From Bacillota bacterium (GTDB taxonomy: Bacteria; Bacillota; Clostridia; Christensenellales; Aristaeellaceae), in the NCBI GenBank assembly GCA_023409955.1, contig JAEYQQ010000044.1, positions 1 through 25,054 of the forward strand: a stretch of DNA of 25,054 bases, given 5' to 3'. This document shows positions 1 through 6,790 of the stretch, one piece after another. Both the position numbers and the translations under genes were made by a program. How positions within the stretch are numbered: the stretch's first letter is position 1; each line of letters begins with the position of its first letter. The notes beneath the pieces are model-generated. The model had not been told where the DNA came from. It made no database searches and was given only the letters and a program-made list of their open reading frames with translations.

Positions 1-1
1 C

Positions 2-358
2 AATAAAAGTGAGGGGTTACGCATTGCCCGACATGAAGGTGAGTGCACCCTTGATGATGTGGCATATGTATCCAAAGTACTGCTGAAAAACGGCGGAAGG
101 CTTGCTGTAGTATTTACGGCCCCAAGGCTGCTGGAATTATTGGATACCATGCGTGCCCATAAGCTGGAACCCAAAAGACTGCGTATGGTACACTCCAGGG
201 AAGATAAGGCACCTCATCTGGTTTTGGTGGAAGGGATCAAATCCGCTCGGCCGATGTTGCACTGTCTGCCGCCGCTGATCATATATGATCATCAGGGTAA
301 TCCCACCAAAGAGCTTGACAGAATCTATCACAAAGGCACCAAGCAAGCTGACTTATAA
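2..358 (+). CDS. tRNA1(Val) adenine-N6-methyltransferase (TrmN6/YabB-like), 3' end only
   Basis: The gene is cut by the left edge; 118 C-terminal residues are visible and the frame is open to base 2. The piece starts with an ARHE-type segment, then CTLDDV, then KNGGRLAVVF, which fits the late strands of a class I S-adenosylmethionine-dependent Rossmann methyltransferase. It ends with PPLIIYDHQGN and a short KEL.RIYH tail. This ending is typical of the COG4123 / TrmN6 family that N6-methylates A37 of tRNA1(Val). The catalytic NPPY-type motif would lie upstream of the window, so the assignment rests on the C-terminal half only. It is followed by a terminator at 439-462 placed inside the convergent flippase gene. 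Confidence 0.8.
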   Translation, partial: NKSEGLRIARHEGECTLDDVAYVSKVLLKNGGRLAVVFTAPRLLELLDTMRAHKLEPKRLRMVHSREDKAPHLVLVEGIKSARPMLHCLPPLIIYDHQGNPTKELDRIYHKGTKQADL

Positions 359-393
359 TAAGCAGGGTTTTATCGAATCGTTTGTGTCGGCGG

Positions 394-1737
394 CTAAGCG
401 TCCCCTGCATATCCTCTAGTATTTTGATCATCTATAATGCGCTCCTTCGGGGGCGCTTTTTTGATCAAGATATAGGTTAGTAGTGCTACGCTCCATATAA
501 GCCCAACAACCTGACCCAGCATCATCGCCAATGAAGCACCGTAAAGCCGCATGCTTGGCATACCGGTCAAAAACCAGCTGCTGACAAGGGAGACTACTGC
601 TCCAGTCAATGTACCGTATAATATTTGCTTTTGCCTGCCTAACCCAGCCATCATCCCTGACAAAACCTGCTGCAGGCTTATAAGCAGTACAGAAGGGCAT
701 AAATAACGTATCAACGGTACAAGCTCCGGCAGCCGATACATGCTGATAGCAATCCAGGGAGCAAGAGTATATAGTGCAACTCCGCATGCAATGCCTACAA
801 TGAATGCTGCTGCCAATAGCTGCAGGCTGATTGCCCTTAGCGCCTTAGGGCTCGCTTCCCTGGAAGCCAGGGCAGGCGTTGCAAGCATGGCAAGCGATCC
901 TGTGAAAACAGATGGAAGCATGACGACGGGCATCACCATGCCTGTAAGCATCCCAAAACGGGAGGTGGCCTCAGCCATGGCCAGTCCTGTTGCTTTCAGC
1001 CGAAAAGGGATGATCATGGCGTTTAGTGAACGCAGCGCTGTACTGACCAGCCGTGTTGCTGTTGGCGGCAAAGCAAGGCGAAGTACCTGCTTTTGTACAG
1101 ATTTTAGTGGCCGAATGATAGGTTTTGGAAGTCTAAGCATCATCATTACCAGTATAACACCGGCTGCTTCAGAAACAGCCGTTGCAAATCCGGGAACAGA
1201 GGCCATCCATGCAGGCGATAGGTTAGGCAGCGCATTGAGCAGAAGCATGGCGATTAAAAATCGCAAGGTTTGCTCTAACAGTTCGCTCAGTGCCGGCGGC
1301 CAGGCATTATTCATGCCATAGCAGTAGCCATTATAAGCAGCTGAATAACCCAAAACCAAAATGCAAGGTGCGGACATCAATAAAGAGGGAAAAGTACGGT
1401 CATCACCCAGCAGCCGGGCAATAAACGGTGTCAATAACAGGTACAGCGGAATCCATACCAGGGATAACAGGCGCACAAGTCGTTTTCCTGCATACAGGGA
1501 TTCTTCCTTGCTGTTTGCTGATGCTTTTGCAGTAAGGCGGCTTACCGCCAACGGCAGCCCTGCAGTCGCAGGTGCTATTGCCAGCATGTGCACAGAACTG
1601 CCAAGCTCCATAATACCCATGATTTCTGAACCCATGATTCTTGAAAACAATACACGCATCACAAAACCCATGGCTCTCACCAAGGTGTTTGCCAGGGTTA
1701 ATAGAACCGCTTGCTCTCGTATGGTTTGTTTCGCCAT
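394..1737 (-). CDS. SpoVB-like polysaccharide/lipid flippase (MATE/MOP superfamily)
   Basis: A 447-residue polytopic membrane protein with about 12-14 hydrophobic segments. The N-terminus (MAKQTIREQAVLLTLANTLV followed by a FSRIMGSEIMG segment and ATAGLPLAVSRL) matches the pattern of Firmicutes SpoVB/YtgP proteins of the oligosaccharide/lipid flippase group related to MurJ. Such proteins translocate lipid-linked saccharides; SpoVB is needed for spore cortex synthesis. Whether this copy serves sporulation or vegetative wall synthesis cannot be told from the sequence. I start it at the ATG at 1737, seven bases after GGGGAGG; the frame is open 40 codons further upstream, but that extension is not SpoVB-like. 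B. subtilis SpoVB is somewhat longer (about 518 residues). The last codons contain the plus-strand terminator of the neighbouring gene. Confidence 0.85.
   Translation of the reverse strand: MAKQTIREQAVLLTLANTLVRAMGFVMRVLFSRIMGSEIMGIMELGSSVHMLAIAPATAGLPLAVSRLTAKASANSKEESLYAGKRLVRLLSLVWIPLYLLLTPFIARLLGDDRTFPSLLMSAPCILVLGYSAAYNGYCYGMNNAWPPALSELLEQTLRFLIAMLLLNALPNLSPAWMASVPGFATAVSEAAGVILVMMMLRLPKPIIRPLKSVQKQVLRLALPPTATRLVSTALRSLNAMIIPFRLKATGLAMAEATSRFGMLTGMVMPVVMLPSVFTGSLAMLATPALASREASPKALRAISLQLLAAAFIVGIACGVALYTLAPWIAISMYRLPELVPLIRYLCPSVLLISLQQVLSGMMAGLGRQKQILYGTLTGAVVSLVSSWFLTGMPSMRLYGASLAMMLGQVVGLIWSVALLTYILIKKAPPKERIIDDQNTRGYAGDA
439..462 (+). terminator. Rho-independent terminator of the methyltransferase gene
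   Basis: Seven-base-pair stem GCGCTCC / GGGGCGC (one T-G pair) with a TTCG tetraloop, followed by six T on the plus strand. It lies about 80 bases after the methyltransferase stop and inside the last codons of the convergent flippase gene. The minus strand has no T-run after the hairpin, so it should act on plus-strand transcripts only. Confidence 0.8.
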
Positions 1738-1836
1738 CGGCATCCCTCCCCAAAGAGAGCATATGCCGAGAATGTACTTGAAAGCACCGTATGCAATGGA
1801 TGGCTTTGAAGTGACAATGCATGGTTTTGTTAATGT

Positions 1837-1865
1837 TTGACACAAACATATAAACAACGTATAAT
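1837..1865 (+). promoter_or_regulatory. Consensus sigma-A promoter of the dCMP deaminase gene
   Basis: TTGACA (1837-1842), a 17-base spacer, and TATAAT (1860-1865): a perfect match to the housekeeping consensus. Transcription should start near 1872, only a few bases before the ATG at 1875. Confidence 0.85.
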
Positions 1866-1913
1866 AACAAAAAAATGCCCGGTTGGGCGAAAAATAAAGG
1901 GGCTGTGGCTTTT

Positions 1914-2369
1914 TTGGACAAGTGGGATCACCGTTTTATGCAGATGGCCCAAGTAATTGCGGGCTGGACAAGCTGTTATATGGAAGGCCGAAGCATCGGT
2001 GCAGTCATTGTAAAAGATAAACGGATTATGACCACCGGATATAACGGTGCTCCTGCAGGGCTTAAAACCTGCAAGGAGCGAGGGGAGTGCATGCGCCGGC
2101 GTATGAATATTCCATCAGGAACAAGAGCTGAGGTTTGCTATGCCATACATGCTGAGCAAAATGCCATCATACAGGCTGCGAAACTTGGCATATCCATTGA
2201 CGGTGCCACATTGTACTGCACCCATCAGCCCTGTTCTGTTTGCGCTAAAATAATCATCAATGCAGGCATCAGCCGTGTTGTTTATCAGGAAGGATATCCT
2301 GATCCATTTTCTCTTGAGATCTTTAAAGAAGCAGGCGTACATCTGGAACAGTATTCAATTTCTGAATAA
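1914..2369 (+). CDS. dCMP deaminase / ComEB-type zinc deaminase
   Basis: A 151-residue deoxycytidylate deaminase: converts dCMP to dUMP, feeding dTMP synthesis, in the cytoplasm. The zinc and proton-shuttle motif HAEQNA (His79, Glu81) and PCSVC (Cys107, Cys110) are complete. VGAVIVKD-like, TTGYNGAPAG and a CKERGEC...GTRAEVCYA stretch, which often carries a second metal or regulatory site, are also typical of the family. Start choice: the frame opens at an ATG at 1875, but that lies about three bases after the predicted transcript start and has no ribosome site. The TTG at 1914 follows AAAGGGG (1896-1902), and its product begins MDKWDHRFMQMA, which fits family N-termini. A GTG at 1905 is less well spaced. 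It is monocistronic and converges on the DUF6062 gene with only 11 bases between stops. Confidence 0.9.
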   Translation: MDKWDHRFMQMAQVIAGWTSCYMEGRSIGAVIVKDKRIMTTGYNGAPAGLKTCKERGECMRRRMNIPSGTRAEVCYAIHAEQNAIIQAAKLGISIDGATLYCTHQPCSVCAKIIINAGISRVVYQEGYPDPFSLEIFKEAGVHLEQYSISE

Positions 2370-2380
2370 CACTGGACCAT

Positions 2381-3160
2381 TTACTTTTTCTCTGGCCAGG
2401 GTTCTTCACCGGTGCACCAGCCCCGCAGCTTATTGCAAGCCCTTTCCACCGAATCCTTTGAACTTCCCCAGGGCTTGTCCTGATTGCGGTAGTCAAATTT
2501 CAAGGTAAACCATTCCACCTCATCCTTGATCCTGTTAAGATTGTTGGATATTAAGTCAGTCATGGTATGTACAAAGGAATCTACTTCTTTTCCAGACAAC
2601 GTTTCCTCAGCCATTGACAAAAGCTGTGCCCCGTGGGGGACACATACGCCTTTTGATTCAGAAAAAGCCTTGCGGAAGTCTTTATCCTTTTCCCATAAGT
2701 ACAGCATTGTATACACATACCTATTCATGTGTTCATTGATGCTGTCACACAAAACACAGGAGGATACTGTTATAGCCAAACTTTGGGCTGCCTCTTGAAG
2801 TGGGGAACTGGCAGAATTGCTTCCTTTGATCATCCTTTTGAATAAAGAATTTCCAGACTGCTTGCCAGTTGCCTTAGTTTTTGATAATATATTGTCAATC
2901 TCTTTGCTGGTTTCTGTCATGTGCGTATGCAGCATCAGCGCAAGTCCCAAACGATTCTTTTGCGTAAAGAGCATAGAAAGATGTGTGCCGCAAAAGCCTT
3001 TGGCGTTAACGTGTATGCGTGTATCTGGCTCCATGACAGAAGCTCCCAAAAACCGTTCAATGTCCATAAGCTCGTTTTTTCTTTTCAAAGCGCAAAGAGG
3101 GCATTCACCGTTGATTCTGACCGCATCCCATACAGGGATAGTATCTATGTGGTACTGCAA
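2381..3160 (-). CDS. DUF6062 family protein (cysteine-rich, unknown function)
   Basis: A 259-residue soluble protein of unknown function. It opens with YHIDTIPVWDAVR, then CPLCALKRKNE, a SVMEPDTRI...KGFCGTH segment, and repeats the pattern in the second half (CVLCDSINEHM and GVCVPHG). The paired CxxC and CxxxH-type clusters suggest two pseudo-symmetric metal-binding halves; that is inference. The layout matches DUF6062 proteins of Clostridia as I remember them. I start it at TTG 3160, seven bases after AAAGGAG; an in-frame ATG at 3194-3196 overlaps the predicted -10 box of its own promoter and has no ribosome site. There is no signal peptide or membrane segment. The downstream end nearly meets the dCMP deaminase gene. 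Confidence 0.8.
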   Translation of the reverse strand: MQYHIDTIPVWDAVRINGECPLCALKRKNELMDIERFLGASVMEPDTRIHVNAKGFCGTHLSMLFTQKNRLGLALMLHTHMTETSKEIDNILSKTKATGKQSGNSLFKRMIKGSNSASSPLQEAAQSLAITVSSCVLCDSINEHMNRYVYTMLYLWEKDKDFRKAFSESKGVCVPHGAQLLSMAEETLSGKEVDSFVHTMTDLISNNLNRIKDEVEWFTLKFDYRNQDKPWGSSKDSVERACNKLRGWCTGEEPWPEKK

Positions 3161-3194
3161 TCTTAGGCTCCTTTCCCATGATGGGTTTTCATTC

Positions 3195-3224
3195 ATCCTA
3201 GCATAGTTTGCTATACTGTTTCAA
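3195..3224 (-). promoter_or_regulatory. Predicted promoter of the DUF6062 gene
   Basis: On the minus strand TTGAAA (3224-3219), an 18-base spacer and TAGGAT (3200-3195). A short inverted repeat TAGCA-tagtt-TGCTA (3199-3213) sits in the spacer and could be an operator. It overlaps the divergent extended -10 element at 3209-3217. Confidence 0.5.
3209..3217 (+). promoter_or_regulatory. Possible extended -10 promoter of the SPOR-domain gene
   Basis: TGCTATACT reads as an extended -10 (TGn plus TATACT) and gives a leader of about 65 bases before the gene at 3289. No convincing -35 is present. It may also start the whole downstream hydrogenase cluster. Confidence 0.45.
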
Positions 3225-3288
3225 GGTTTTTGCATATTTTCCTTCTGTCCTTCATAGGGTGTAGCGATTGGGACAAGGAGGAATGAAC

Positions 3289-4128
3289 ATGCATACTGCA
3301 AAAGTTGAGAAACGGACGTACAAGTCGCCTGATGGTGGCAAGCGGACCCTGGCAGGTGTTCTGATCTTTATTTCGTGCCTTTTGATTTTGGCAGGGCTAT
3401 TAAGAGATAACAACAGCGGTGTTAAACTGGAAGTCAAGATCACGCCAACGCCTACTGTTTTAGGTCCTTCCTTTGATGAAACCAGGGCCACCAGAGAAAT
3501 CAGTCTTCCTTCCAAAATCTGGTATGCAATACAGCTTGGATCCTTTGACAGTGAAGCGTCTGCTAAAACCCAGGCAGATACCTTTGTTGCCCGCGGAGCG
3601 GCTGGTTTTGTTTATAAAGACAGCCGCTACCGTGTTCTGGCCGCTCTGTATCCATCCCGGGAAGAGGCGCAGACTGTCCGACAGCAGCTGCAAAGCCAGC
3701 ATGAAATTGACTCGTATGTATACGAAATTGTCCTGCCAGAGATTCTGCTGAACGTTGAAGGCATGGCTGGGCAGCTGGATGCGCTGGAGGCAGGCTTGCA
3801 ATTTTTAAGTACCACTATTGGCAAGTATTGCGAAAGTGCTATTTCCATGGACAGACAGGATCTAAGTACTGAGCAGGAGCTGACTCGCCTTGCTGAGATT
3901 GCTACTCAGGCCGATACGCTGCAAAATGTATTAAAGCAACGTTTTGCGTCAGTCAACTATGCTGCGGTTGACAACCTGATCCTTCTTCTAAACGACGTAA
4001 GCAAGGCTGCCAAATCTGTGGCTGAAGCATCGTTAAAAGGCGCAATTCCAATGGCATCGCAAATGAAGTATCAGACTTTATCACTATTAAGCAGCATCAG
4101 AACATATTTGAACAGCTTTAGTCAGTAA
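3289..4128 (+). CDS. Membrane-anchored SPOR-domain protein
   Basis: A 279-residue protein with a short basic cytoplasmic N-terminus (residues 1-20), one membrane helix (about 21-38, LAGVLIFISCLLILAGLL), a Pro/Thr-rich linker, and a SPOR-like domain around 77-147. The domain opens with WYAIQLGSF and continues with SEASAKTQADTF and the YRVLAALYPSREEAQ segment expected of that fold. SPOR domains bind denuded septal peptidoglycan. The remaining 130 residues look helical, with coiled-coil-like stretches, and match nothing I know. Type II topology (outside C-terminus) is inferred. The ATG at 3289 lies seven bases after AAGGAGG; TTG 3268 and ATG 3283 in frame are badly placed for it. Only 31 bases separate it from the DRTGG gene, so co-transcription with the hydrogen cluster is possible, although no functional link is evident. 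Confidence 0.8.
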   Translation: MHTAKVEKRTYKSPDGGKRTLAGVLIFISCLLILAGLLRDNNSGVKLEVKITPTPTVLGPSFDETRATREISLPSKIWYAIQLGSFDSEASAKTQADTFVARGAAGFVYKDSRYRVLAALYPSREEAQTVRQQLQSQHEIDSYVYEIVLPEILLNVEGMAGQLDALEAGLQFLSTTIGKYCESAISMDRQDLSTEQELTRLAEIATQADTLQNVLKQRFASVNYAAVDNLILLLNDVSKAAKSVAEASLKGAIPMASQMKYQTLSLLSSIRTYLNSFSQ

Positions 4129-4159
4129 TTTTTACTCAACATGGAAGGGCAGAATTGTT

Positions 4160-4510
4160 ATGACTGTTAGGGAGATTGCAGCACTTCTCGAAGCAAAAAT
4201 CATTTTGGGCAGCCATGATTTGGACAGGCAGGTGCATAGTGGGTGTGGGTCCGATCTGATGAGCGATGTGCTTGCTTTTGTAAAAGAAAACACAGCGTTG
4301 ATTACCGGCCTTACCAACTTGCACGTTATTCGCACCGCAGAAATGGTAGATATCAACTGTATAGTATTTGCGCGCGGAAAAATGCCGGATGATGATATGC
4401 TTCAAAAAGCAAAAGAGTTGGACCTGGCTATACTTTCTACCGCAAGGACCGCCTATAGCGCCTGCGGCATCTTATATCAAAATGGTCTGCCAGGCGTCGA
4501 TCATCGCTAA
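4160..4510 (+). CDS. Stand-alone DRTGG-domain-like protein (first copy)
   Basis: A 116-residue soluble protein of the DRTGG type: MTVREIAALLEAKII at the start, a GCGSDLMSDVLAFV core, ALITGLTNLHVIRTAEMVDI, and a final IVFARGKMPDDDML / ILSTARTAYSACGIL section. DRTGG domains occur as regulatory modules, for example beside CBS domains in pyrophosphatases and in phosphotransacetylase-like proteins, where adenine-nucleotide binding is suspected; the role of single-domain versions is not known to me. A second, diverged copy lies at 6440-6787, on the other side of the hydrogenase-like gene. The ribosome site is GAAGGG, about 12 bases upstream. The GHKL ATPase gene starts 25 bases after its stop. A nucleotide- or redox-responsive regulatory role is inference from the neighbourhood. 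Confidence 0.75.
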   Translation: MTVREIAALLEAKIILGSHDLDRQVHSGCGSDLMSDVLAFVKENTALITGLTNLHVIRTAEMVDINCIVFARGKMPDDDMLQKAKELDLAILSTARTAYSACGILYQNGLPGVDHR

Positions 4511-4535
4511 AACCATGCATACGGGAGAGCGATCC

Positions 4536-4961
4536 ATGCTGATTCGGGAAGATTTTTTAATAGAGGCTGGGGATTACCAACGAGCCGGTGAAGCATCTGC
4601 TATCATCAAGCGTAAGCTCAAGCAACTGGGCATAAGCGGAACTGTTGTACGCCGTATGGCGATAGCTGCATATGAAGCGGAGATGAACCTGGTTATACAT
4701 AGCCTGGGTGGTACACTGACGTTGGAAGTGGAGCCATCGGTTGCCTACCTTTCCTCCAGTGATGAAGGCCCAGGGATCCCTGATATTGATGCAGCCATGC
4801 GCGAGGGGTTTTCTACAGCAACAGAACACGCCCGAAGCCTTGGGTTTGGTGCAGGCATGGGTCTGTCTAACATGCGGCGTAATGCCAGTACATTTCAAAT
4901 TGAAAGCAGTCAAGGGGCTGGGACAAACATCCGCATGGGATTCGATTTAAATGAAGCATAG
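4536..4961 (+). CDS. RsbW/SpoIIAB-like GHKL ATPase (anti-sigma factor or Ser/Thr kinase type)
   Basis: A 141-residue single-domain ATPase of the histidine-kinase-like fold. The N box is EAEMN (Asn51), the G1 box DEGPGI (Asp76-Ile81), and the G2 box GFGAGMGLSNMRR (about residues 103-115). These are the nucleotide-binding elements of RsbW/SpoIIAB-type anti-sigma factors, which also phosphorylate STAS-domain antagonists. No STAS protein, sigma factor or PP2C phosphatase is visible in the window, so the partner is unknown. I start at ATG 4536 with GGGAG about eight bases upstream; the frame is open further up but overlaps the DRTGG gene. The next gene is the HydS-like protein, whose fourth cluster domain may signal to it (inference). 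Confidence 0.8.
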   Translation: MLIREDFLIEAGDYQRAGEASAIIKRKLKQLGISGTVVRRMAIAAYEAEMNLVIHSLGGTLTLEVEPSVAYLSSSDEGPGIPDIDAAMREGFSTATEHARSLGFGAGMGLSNMRRNASTFQIESSQGAGTNIRMGFDLNEA

Positions 4962-4997
4962 CATCCTGGCTGCTTAGGTGCTTTGGAGGGGTTGCTT

Positions 4998-6290
4998 ATG
5001 GAAGCGAAACGGTTTCATTCCGTCCGTCTGGATGTTTCACGATGCAAGGGCTGTACCAACTGCTTAAAGCGCTGCCCTACAGAAGCTATTCGCATAAGGG
5101 ATGGAAGGGCGCATATCATCAACGAGCGCTGTATTGATTGTGGTGAATGCATTCGTGTCTGCTCTTACCACGCAAAAATAGCACAAACTGACCCGCTTTC
5201 ATCTATCAGCAGGTTCAAATATAAAATTGCGCTACCTGCACCATCTTTGTACGGGCAGTTCAAAGGCCTTCAATCAATCGGCCGGATTCTGGACGGATTG
5301 AGGCGGATGGGTTTTAATGAAGTTTTTGAGGTTGCCAGGGCTGCAGATATAGTAACTCGTGCAATCCGTGTAAAACTTCGAAATCAAAACCTGCCCAAGC
5401 CCTTAATATCATCTGCATGCCCTGCCATAACAAGGCTGATACAGGTCCGCTTTCCTGATCTGATACCGCATATCGTAGATATCCGCCAACCTATGGAGCT
5501 TGCTGCGATTATCGCACGTAAGGATTTCTGCAAGCAGCACGATGTCAAGCCTGAGGAGGTGGGCTGCTTTTTTATAACCCCATGCCCTGCAAAGGTGACG
5601 GCCATACGCAACCCGATAGGCCATGATACCTCTGCTGTTGATGGCGCTATTTCTATAATGGAAATTTATGGCCTACTATCCAGTCACACCAAAGGCAGCA
5701 GTCCAAAGGATGCGACAACAGCCACATCCTTTGGCGTAAACTGGGCTGCCAGCGGCGGAGAAGCCAATGCCGTATGTCCTGAAAATAGCCTGGCAGTAGA
5801 TGGCATAGAAAATGTAATTCACGTTTTAGAAGAAATTGAAAATAATAAACTCAATGAATTAACCTTTTTTGAAGGATCTGCATGTACAGGCGGTTGTGTT
5901 GGCGGTCCGCTCACATTTGAAAACAACTACCTTGCAAAAAACGCTGTTCGAAAGCTTGCTGAAACCATGCCAGCTGTCCATCCGGATGCAAAAGTGGATG
6001 TATCGGTGCTTGACAAATATCCCTTGCATAGTCATAAGGCGATCCTTCCAAACAGTGTCATGCAGTTGGATGATGATATTGTGGAAGCTATGCGCAAAAT
6101 GGAACGCATGGATCAATTAGAAAAGGAACTCCCAGGGTATGATTGCGGCTCTTGTGGAGCTCCTACATGCAGAGCGCTGGCAGAAGACATCGTTCGTGGG
6201 GTTGCAAGGGAAATGGACTGTGTGCACAGGTTGAAAGAACAGTTGAAGATCATGGCTCAACAAATGGTTAATCTTGCTCAAAATCACTAA
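4998..6290 (+). CDS. HydS-like sensory [FeFe]-hydrogenase homologue, without PAS domain
   Basis: A 430-residue cytoplasmic iron-sulfur protein. Domain order: two [4Fe-4S] ferredoxin motifs (Cys16-19-22-26 and Cys45-48-51-55); an H-cluster-type hydrogenase domain (about 75-330); and a C-terminal Cx2Cx4Cx16C cluster motif (Cys383, 386, 391, 408) of the Fe-S family seen beside sensory hydrogenases. H-cluster-like loops are present but altered: SSACPAI at 138-144 (Cys141), TPCPAK (Cys196), and SACTGGC (Cys296 and Cys300). The catalytic HndD of this window has TSCSPGW, MPCTAKKFE and GCPGGC at these places. Ala140 stands where catalytic enzymes keep the proton-relay Cys, as I recall for Thermotoga maritima HydS. 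The protein ends about 20 residues after Cys408, so the PAS domain of many HydS proteins is missing. The ATG follows GGAGGGG at seven bases; an upstream TTG at 4983 precedes that site. H2 or redox sensing is inferred. Confidence 0.8.
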   Translation: MEAKRFHSVRLDVSRCKGCTNCLKRCPTEAIRIRDGRAHIINERCIDCGECIRVCSYHAKIAQTDPLSSISRFKYKIALPAPSLYGQFKGLQSIGRILDGLRRMGFNEVFEVARAADIVTRAIRVKLRNQNLPKPLISSACPAITRLIQVRFPDLIPHIVDIRQPMELAAIIARKDFCKQHDVKPEEVGCFFITPCPAKVTAIRNPIGHDTSAVDGAISIMEIYGLLSSHTKGSSPKDATTATSFGVNWAASGGEANAVCPENSLAVDGIENVIHVLEEIENNKLNELTFFEGSACTGGCVGGPLTFENNYLAKNAVRKLAETMPAVHPDAKVDVSVLDKYPLHSHKAILPNSVMQLDDDIVEAMRKMERMDQLEKELPGYDCGSCGAPTCRALAEDIVRGVAREMDCVHRLKEQLKIMAQQMVNLAQNH

Positions 6291-6326
6291 GCAACTCTTG
6301 ATATCTATACAAGTTATACATAATGT

Positions 6327-6353
6327 TTTACATGGGAACTATCATGCTACAAT
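6327..6353 (+). promoter_or_regulatory. Possible promoter before the second DRTGG gene
   Basis: TTTACA (6327-6332), a short 15-base spacer and TACAAT (6348-6353) preceded by TGC, giving an extended -10. It lies in the 149-base gap after the HydS-like gene, the only sizeable gap in the regulatory half of the cluster. No terminator was seen in that gap. Confidence 0.4.
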
Positions 6354-6439
6354 AGCAATCAATTTCTGGGTAATCATATTTTTATTCTGAAATGTAAAAA
6401 TAGTTTGAAACTGCGCATGCTTATGGAGGGTGCTTCACA

Positions 6440-6787
6440 ATGACCGTTGAACAGCTAAAAGAAGTTTTGGGTGCTGAATACGCCACGGAAGGAGATATCG
6501 GAGCCCGTGAGGTTTCCTGCGGATATACCTGCGACCTGCTAAGCTGGGTCATGGCACACGGCACTGCCGGTACTGCATGGGTTACTGTTCAAACACACCT
6601 GAATGTGATTGCTGTCGCCGTATTGATGGAGTTTTCCTGCATCATCCTACCAGAGGAAATTGAAATGGAAGTCAGTTCTCTTCGTAAGGCCGAAAGCGAA
6701 GGAATTCCTGTACTGAAAAGCAATAAAACTGCTTATCAGCTGTGTGCAGATATGGCAGCAGCTGGTATTCCTGCCTCTTTGAGATAA
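6440..6787 (+). CDS. Stand-alone DRTGG-domain-like protein (second copy)
   Basis: A 115-residue single-domain protein. MTVEQLKEVLGAEY at the N-terminus, the core GYTCDLLSWVMAHG, the strand-rich AWVTVQTHLNVIAVAVL segment, and ESEGIPVLKSNKTAYQL near the end align in layout with the copy at 4160-4510, but identity is low. The two copies therefore look like old paralogues with separate jobs rather than a recent duplication. GGAGGG lies nine bases before the ATG. The PHP phosphoesterase starts three bases after its stop, so translation is probably coupled. The biochemical role is unknown; adenine-nucleotide binding is suspected for the domain family. Confidence 0.75.
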   Translation: MTVEQLKEVLGAEYATEGDIGAREVSCGYTCDLLSWVMAHGTAGTAWVTVQTHLNVIAVAVLMEFSCIILPEEIEMEVSSLRKAESEGIPVLKSNKTAYQLCADMAAAGIPASLR

Positions 6788-6790
6788 AAT

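Noticed and set aside
740..1321. Plus-strand open frame of 193 codons opposite the flippase gene
   Set aside because: The minus-strand frame has clear SpoVB features and a ribosome site; the plus-strand product is a low-complexity shadow.
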